From: DASRDE01 sp035938175
GTDB taxonomy: Bacteria > Vulcanimicrobiota > Vulcanimicrobiia > Vulcanimicrobiales > Vulcanimicrobiaceae
NCBI GenBank assembly: GCA_035938175.1
Contig: DASZHD010000027.1
Coordinates: forward strand, 1 to 64,000
DNA length: 64,000 nucleotides
Direction of reading: 5' to 3'
Positions 59,859-64,000 of this stretch are shown here, in pieces. A program made the position numbers and the translations under genes. Under the pieces are notes generated by a model. That model was given only the letters and a program-made list of their open reading frames with translations, was not told the origin of the DNA and searched no databases. Positions within the stretch are counted from its first letter, which is position 1. Each line of letters opens with the position of its first letter.

Positions 59859-60419
59859 CTACACCGGCCGGTTTATCGGCGCGACGTTGTTGTATTGCGA
59901 ATAGAGAATCGTGGTCGTGCCTTGCGGAATCTCATGCATCACCTTCAATGGAAGGTGATTGGCACCGACCCAGAGCTCGTCGACGACCGCGCTGCCGCGC
60001 CGCGTGGCTCGATAGTGCTGCACCGGAATTCCGCCGACGTTGGACGGGCCGAGATAGACGACCGTAAAGTCGCGCGCCGGCTCGCCGTTGAGCGGCGTGC
60101 GTGCGTTTTGCAGATATTCGCCGCTCGCGCCCTTCGCCTTCGGATCGACACCCCAGTGGCCGCTGTTTGAAGTCCACGTCGTCGAGCCGATGATGACGGC
60201 CTGAACGCCGCCTGCGAGCATGCCGCGATAGCGATCGGGCTTGATCATGTCGATCGACATACGTCGGCCGTCGCGGCGCACGATATCGAAGTGCATGGAA
60301 TGAACTGCTCCAAAGCTCGCCTGCATTTGCGCGAGATCGCTTACCGGATCGGCAAGGCCTTGCGCAACACAAACGGTCGAAACGATGCCGGCGAGCAATA
60401 CCGAGAAAAAGAGCCGCAT
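59859..60419 (-). CDS. LolA-like periplasmic protein
   Basis: The 186-residue protein has a signal peptide (LFFSVLLAGIVSTVCVAQGLA) and a mature part of antiparallel beta strands with helices (DLAQMQASFGAVHSMHFDIV, RMSIDMIKPDRYRGML, STTWTSNSGHWGVDP, HYRATRRGSAVVDELWV). This is the LolA/LppX-like fold seen in outer-membrane sorting proteins, but no LolA signature is strong. It converges on the GNAT gene with a few bases between, and it lies downstream of the terminator at 60486, so it is a separate transcription unit with its own start. Confidence 0.78.
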   Translation of the reverse strand: MRLFFSVLLAGIVSTVCVAQGLADPVSDLAQMQASFGAVHSMHFDIVRRDGRRMSIDMIKPDRYRGMLAGGVQAVIIGSTTWTSNSGHWGVDPKAKGASGEYLQNARTPLNGEPARDFTVVYLGPSNVGGIPVQHYRATRRGSAVVDELWVGANHLPLKVMHEIPQGTTTILYSQYNNVAPINRPV

Positions 60420-60485
60420 GACTTTCACCCTTTCCAAATAATGCCGTGCAAAATTGATCCGCTGCAATCGCGCTTCCACAAGGGG

Positions 60486-60516
60486 TAAAAAGACTCCGGC
60501 CATTTCTGACCGGAGC
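60486..60516 (-). terminator. Terminator of MFS-TolC operon
   Basis: On the minus strand GGCTCCGGTC pairs with GGCCGGAGTC (allowing a wobble) around AGAAAT, followed by TTTTTAC. It ends the transcript holding the MFS gene, tolC and the 49-residue ORF. Confidence 0.85.
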
Positions 60517-60523
60517 CTTTGCT

Positions 60524-60673
60524 TTAGATCGACGACTGCCGCGATCGGCTCAGAGGTCGAGTGTTCCAGCGTTCGAGTTCGCGCGTGTAGAGGACTGCGC
60601 TCCGCTCCTGAAGTTTCTGTTCCATGAGCTTCGCTAGCCGGACGCGCGCGCCGGCGGGTACCTTGCTTTTCAT
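60524..60673 (-). CDS. 49-residue ORF coupled to tolC
   Basis: The ATG at 60673 overlaps the tolC stop (ATGA). The product is short, basic and mostly helical (MKSKVPAGARVRLAKL, then MEQKLQERSAVLYTRELERW and a basic tail). It is not a shadow of tolC because it lies after its stop. It ends just before a terminator hairpin. A real small gene is supported by the coupled start and position, not by homology; I cannot name a role. Confidence 0.6.
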   Translation of the reverse strand: MKSKVPAGARVRLAKLMEQKLQERSAVLYTRELERWNTRPLSRSRQSSI

Positions 60674-62454
60674 GGTTTCAGAGCTCCTTCTCCCACAGTT
60701 GTTACATTAACGTTGTTCGATGTCAAGATGGTTCCGGTGGCACGCTGCAATTCCACGACCGCTTTATTGAGATCGGTCTGGGCCTGGAGCTCGAGTCCGC
60801 GATTGTTGGCCAGTTCGATTTCGCGCTGAAGAACCAGAAACGTGGTCGATGCGCCGGCATGGAATCGCCGGACCTCGCTTGCCAGCACTTCCTCGGAAGT
60901 CGCTCGCGCCGTGCCGGCCGCAACCAGGCGCGCCTGCGCGCTTTGGTAGGCCTGAAGCGCGTTCCGGACATCCAGCGTCACGCGCTGAATCGTCGAGGCT
61001 TCCTGAATCTGCGCGCTGCGTTCTTGTTCCTGTGCTGCGGCCAGATCCGCCCGAGCGGTCGTATTTCCGACCGGCAAGGTCACCACGAAGCCCGCCGTAT
61101 ACACGGGGAATTTATTGGAGAGCAGATTGCTGATCGATTGCCCCAAGCCGCCCTGCAGATATGCCGGCGTCGGCGCATTCGTATTCGGCAGCGGCGTGAT
61201 GTGCTGCGCCGGCGGCGTCAATGCGTTGACTGCGGCGATGAGCTGATTGATGGCGTTGAACTGCTGGATGCTGCTCAGCAAAAACGGGCTGGAGGCCGGA
61301 TTGACGGCCGTGCCCGCAAAGCCGTTGCTGGTATAGCCCAGCTGCAGATCGACCTGGGGCTTCGTCTGATTTTGCGCGTAGGCAAGGTTGACGTCGGCCG
61401 TACTGCGCAGCGTACGAATCTGCGCGATCTCCGGACGGTTCTTGAGCGCTTGCAGCACGAGGTCGGTTAGCGCGGGCTCCTGCGGCAACTGAAGCACCGG
61501 CGTCGTTGGAACGAGATTGGCATTCCAGATCGGATCGTTCGGATCCGCCAGCAACTCGGACTTGAGCTGATTTTGCAGCGCTGCGACGTTTTGCAGCGCG
61601 GCAAAGACGTTTTCTTGAAAGACGGCGATTTGATTGTTGGCCTGGACCACGTCGATCGGCGCGCTGGCACCCTGTCTCGCCAAACGCACGTTGCTGTGCT
61701 GCTGTGTGATCGTGTCCTTGAGCGCTTGCTCCTGAATGGCCACGTTACGCCAGGCCGCGACGAGATCCCAGTAGGAGTTCTCGACCTGTGAGATCGTGGT
61801 GGAAGCCGTCGTCAGCGTCTGCGCGCTCACCGAAAGCGAATTGATCTGGGCTAGCTGCAGCTGCCGCGAAGCGTTGTTGATCCCGCTGTTACGGCCGAGC
61901 GGTTGCGAAAACGACACCGAAAAAATACTGGGATAGGTGGGGTTGAACGTGTTGATTTGCGTGTTGTTATATTGCTGGCTCCCGGACGCGTTCACCGAGT
62001 ACTGCTGGCCGCCGGGCAACATTCCCGAGGCGCCGACTCCGACGGATGCCGTCTTTTGAACGATCGGCGTGAAATTCGGGCCGGCAAAAAACTGATTCGT
62101 CGGCGGCTGCGTGGCGTATTGATATTGCGGCTGCACGGATAACTGAATATCGTACGCGCCCCGCGCGGCCTGGATTTGGTAGAGTGCGATGCGCCGGTTG
62201 GCTTGCGCCACCGCCAGATCGGGATTTCTGGAAAGCGCCATCCCCACCGCGTTTTCCAACGTGATGCCGACAAAGGGTGTCTGCGTAATGCCCACAAGTC
62301 CCGGAGGCCGCGGCGTAACGCTCGGGGCTGCGTAACCCGGCGCCACATTCGGCACTGCCGGCAGCTGCGGCGCGGGGGCCGGCGACGGAACTGTGGCTTG
62401 CGCCGGTCCTCCCGCTACCTGCGCCGCGAGCACGAGCGTTGCTAAAACGTTCAC
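60670..62454 (-). CDS. TolC family outer-membrane efflux protein
   Basis: The 594-residue protein has a signal peptide (about residues 1-21), a Pro-rich linker to about residue 55, and the two TolC repeats of helical hairpins and beta strands: LENAVGMALSRNPDLAVAQAN, ISQVENSYWDLVAAWRN, LQALKNRPEIAQIR, and a last block with DLNKAVVELQRATGTIL. It forms the trimeric outer channel of a drug or metabolite exporter with the adjacent DHA2 protein; an HlyD-type adaptor is not visible here and would lie outside the window. The start is GTG 62454 with AGGAG upstream. Confidence 0.94.
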   Translation of the reverse strand: MNVLATLVLAAQVAGGPAQATVPSPAPAPQLPAVPNVAPGYAAPSVTPRPPGLVGITQTPFVGITLENAVGMALSRNPDLAVAQANRRIALYQIQAARGAYDIQLSVQPQYQYATQPPTNQFFAGPNFTPIVQKTASVGVGASGMLPGGQQYSVNASGSQQYNNTQINTFNPTYPSIFSVSFSQPLGRNSGINNASRQLQLAQINSLSVSAQTLTTASTTISQVENSYWDLVAAWRNVAIQEQALKDTITQQHSNVRLARQGASAPIDVVQANNQIAVFQENVFAALQNVAALQNQLKSELLADPNDPIWNANLVPTTPVLQLPQEPALTDLVLQALKNRPEIAQIRTLRSTADVNLAYAQNQTKPQVDLQLGYTSNGFAGTAVNPASSPFLLSSIQQFNAINQLIAAVNALTPPAQHITPLPNTNAPTPAYLQGGLGQSISNLLSNKFPVYTAGFVVTLPVGNTTARADLAAAQEQERSAQIQEASTIQRVTLDVRNALQAYQSAQARLVAAGTARATSEEVLASEVRRFHAGASTTFLVLQREIELANNRGLELQAQTDLNKAVVELQRATGTILTSNNVNVTTVGEGALKP

Positions 62455-62463
62455 GTAAAACTC

Positions 62464-63984
62464 CTATTCCACGATAACCGGCGCGTGGGCGCGGGGCCGG
62501 CGCATCAACACGACCAGCGGAGCGAGCACGAGCGTGAGAATCGCCGTCAATCGCGACGTATCGGCGTACGAAAGCACATAGGCTTGCTGTGTCACAAGGT
62601 CGGCCAATCCTCGCAGCGCCGAAGCCGAATGCTCGCCGCCGCGCGTTTGAAGATATTGGTGGACCGCCTGCGCGTGCAGCGTCACGTCGCTTCCCACTGC
62701 GGCCTGATGATTGGTGACGCCGCGAACCAAAACCGTTACCAGCACGGCGGTAGCAATACTGCCGCCGACCTGGCGCGCCAGGTTGAAAAAGGCGGACGCC
62801 GATGCGACGTCTTTCGGGGGAACCGCGCCGAGGACGGCAATCGACAGCGGCACGAAGATCTGCGAAAGACCCAGGCCGCTGACCACGAGCGACGCCCCGA
62901 ATGTCCAGAACGACGAATCCGTGGTGGTAACGCCCGCGAGCATCCAATTGGATATTCCCAACAAAACGAATCCGCTGAAAATCTGCCAGCGCGTATCGAC
63001 CTTTCCGCGCATCGCCAGAATCGCCGCGACGGGGGTCAGAAACCCGATCGCCAGCGCGCGAATCAGAATCGTTTCTCCGGACAACGTTGCGGTAAAGCCG
63101 AGCGAATTTTGCACGTATTGCGGCAGAATCAGCACCGATCCGTACAAACTCACACCCAAAACGGCACCCAATAAGCTGCCCGCCGCAACCTCGCGATAGC
63201 GCAGGACGTGCAAGTCGACGACCGGGATCCGCGAACGCAGCGTCCACACGACGAACGCTACGAGCGAAGCCGCCGAGACCACGGACAGAATGCGAATGTT
63301 CGGATCCGAAAGCCAATCGTACTGTTGCCCTTGATCGAGCACGTATTGCAGCGCGCCCAAGCCGGCAGCAAGCAGCGCAAGTCCGATCCAGTCCAGCCGC
63401 TTGCTTTTATCGGGATTCGCCGGATTGCGCAGCACGAAGTACACGGCAAGCGCGGCGAGGATGCCGATTGGAATGTTGATGAAAAAGGCCCAGCGCCACG
63501 TCAGGTTGTCCGTAATGATGCCGCCCAGCAGCGGTCCGAGCGCCGGCCCGACGATCACGCCCATCGAGAAGATGCCTTGTGCTTTGCCCTGCTCTTTGAG
63601 TGGATACGTTTCGCGAAGAATGGCTTGCGAGGTCGAGATCAAGCCGCCGCCGCCCAAACCTTGAATCAAGCGCCAGAAAACGAGTTGATCGAAGCTTGCA
63701 GCAAACCCGCACATGATCGATGCGGCGGTGAACGTGAGGATCGAAGCCAGATAGTACGCGCGCCGTCCGAAACGGCCCTGAAGCCAGGGAGTGATTGGGA
63801 TTACGACGACGTTTGCAATAATGTATCCCGTGACGACCCACGCGCCTTGGTCGACCGACACGCCGAAGTTTCCCTGAATGTTCGGCAGCGCTACGTTGAC
63901 GATCGTCGTGTCGATGATCTCCAACATCGTCGCGGTGATTACGGCCAGCGTGACGACGGCGCGCCGCCAGCCGAATTCAATCAC
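62464..63984 (-). CDS. DHA2 family MFS exporter (EmrB/QacA-like)
   Basis: The 506 residues have about 14 membrane segments and the DHA2 pattern: LEIIDTTIVNVALPNIQ with the motif D1-type Asp, WVVTGYIIANVVVIPI, the GRFGRRAYYLAS loop (motif A), RLIQGLGGGGLI (motif B) and GPALGPLLGG (motif C). It likely exports a drug or metabolite with the TolC protein just downstream (nine bases). The start GTG 63984 is near the window end, and the real start may be outside the window, so the N-terminus is provisional. Confidence 0.93.
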   Translation of the reverse strand: MIEFGWRRAVVTLAVITATMLEIIDTTIVNVALPNIQGNFGVSVDQGAWVVTGYIIANVVVIPITPWLQGRFGRRAYYLASILTFTAASIMCGFAASFDQLVFWRLIQGLGGGGLISTSQAILRETYPLKEQGKAQGIFSMGVIVGPALGPLLGGIITDNLTWRWAFFINIPIGILAALAVYFVLRNPANPDKSKRLDWIGLALLAAGLGALQYVLDQGQQYDWLSDPNIRILSVVSAASLVAFVVWTLRSRIPVVDLHVLRYREVAAGSLLGAVLGVSLYGSVLILPQYVQNSLGFTATLSGETILIRALAIGFLTPVAAILAMRGKVDTRWQIFSGFVLLGISNWMLAGVTTTDSSFWTFGASLVVSGLGLSQIFVPLSIAVLGAVPPKDVASASAFFNLARQVGGSIATAVLVTVLVRGVTNHQAAVGSDVTLHAQAVHQYLQTRGGEHSASALRGLADLVTQQAYVLSYADTSRLTAILTLVLAPLVVLMRRPRAHAPVIVE

Positions 63985-64000
63985 CGAAGCGTGGGCCGCA

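Noticed and set aside
1..64000. tRNA, rRNA, riboswitch, prophage or IS element
   Set aside because: No cloverleaf, rRNA or TPP-type motifs were seen, and no transposase, integrase or terminal repeats with a coding core. A TPP riboswitch near thiL was looked for but thiL is inside an operon with no leader.

Overview
This window looks like a chromosomal segment of a GC-rich, diderm bacterium. Diderm features are a TolC-type outer-membrane channel next to a DHA2 exporter, a succinylase-type DapD, and LolA-like and lipoprotein-rich secreted proteins. The OpcA-assisted glucose-6-phosphate dehydrogenase, the transaldolase/phosphoglucose isomerase fusion and the many secreted proteins of no known family fit a Terrabacteria-type diderm; Candidatus Eremiobacterota/Vulcanimicrobiota (WPS-2) is my best guess. 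That placement is inference, because no rRNA or reliable marker set is present. No prophage, transposase, CRISPR array or tRNA was seen, and no gap without a gene exceeds 300 bases.

Layout. 1-4.6 kb: a minus-strand operon coding a DAK-domain protein (FakA/YloV-like), PlsX and a DegV protein (FakB-like), that is fatty-acid activation for phospholipid synthesis, divergent from rpmB. 4.6-10.4 kb: small stress or envelope genes (HdeD-like, DUF1269-like, YceI, M48 peptidase), an unusual XRE-GAF regulator, a shortened DUF1905 protein and a lipoprotein cytochrome c. 11-20.7 kb: PaiB-like protein, GH20 hexosaminidase, ClC-CBS transporter, DUF1203, HAD hydrolase, Asp/Glu-type racemase, and a PDZ-7TM-GAF-like sensor with no kinase. 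21-31.5 kb: a long minus-strand run cmk, plsC, polyprenyl synthase, a 1072-residue double GT-C glycosyltransferase, yebC, PASTA protein, rpe, thiL, pyridoxal kinase. Its inner junctions are overlapped starts using TTG, GTG, CTG and ATG in succession.

31.7-49.8 kb: secreted orphans, radA-ftcD, an M16 peptidase, an aldehyde dehydrogenase, a tandem pair of unknown paralogues, an HExxE lipoprotein, a three-repeat secreted protein, an F420-reductase-like protein coupled to an aminotransferase, a PAS-GGDEF-EAL protein, and dapD beside a low-complexity lipoprotein. 50-59.9 kb: a compact pentose-phosphate operon tkt, tal-pgi, gnd, zwf, opcA, pgl with a GNAT at its end; together these form a complete oxidative plus non-oxidative shunt (rpe lies at 23.4 kb). 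59.9-64 kb: LolA-like protein, then a minus-strand exporter cluster (MFS, TolC, a 49-residue coupled ORF).

The most striking unexplained signal is a REP-like repeat family (about 40 bp, core CTTCGATACCTCAGCATGAC) at four loci. Each locus sits at the 3' end of a gene. In cmk a whole unit is read in frame as the protein's C-terminus, and in the racemase gene it supplies the last codons and the stop.
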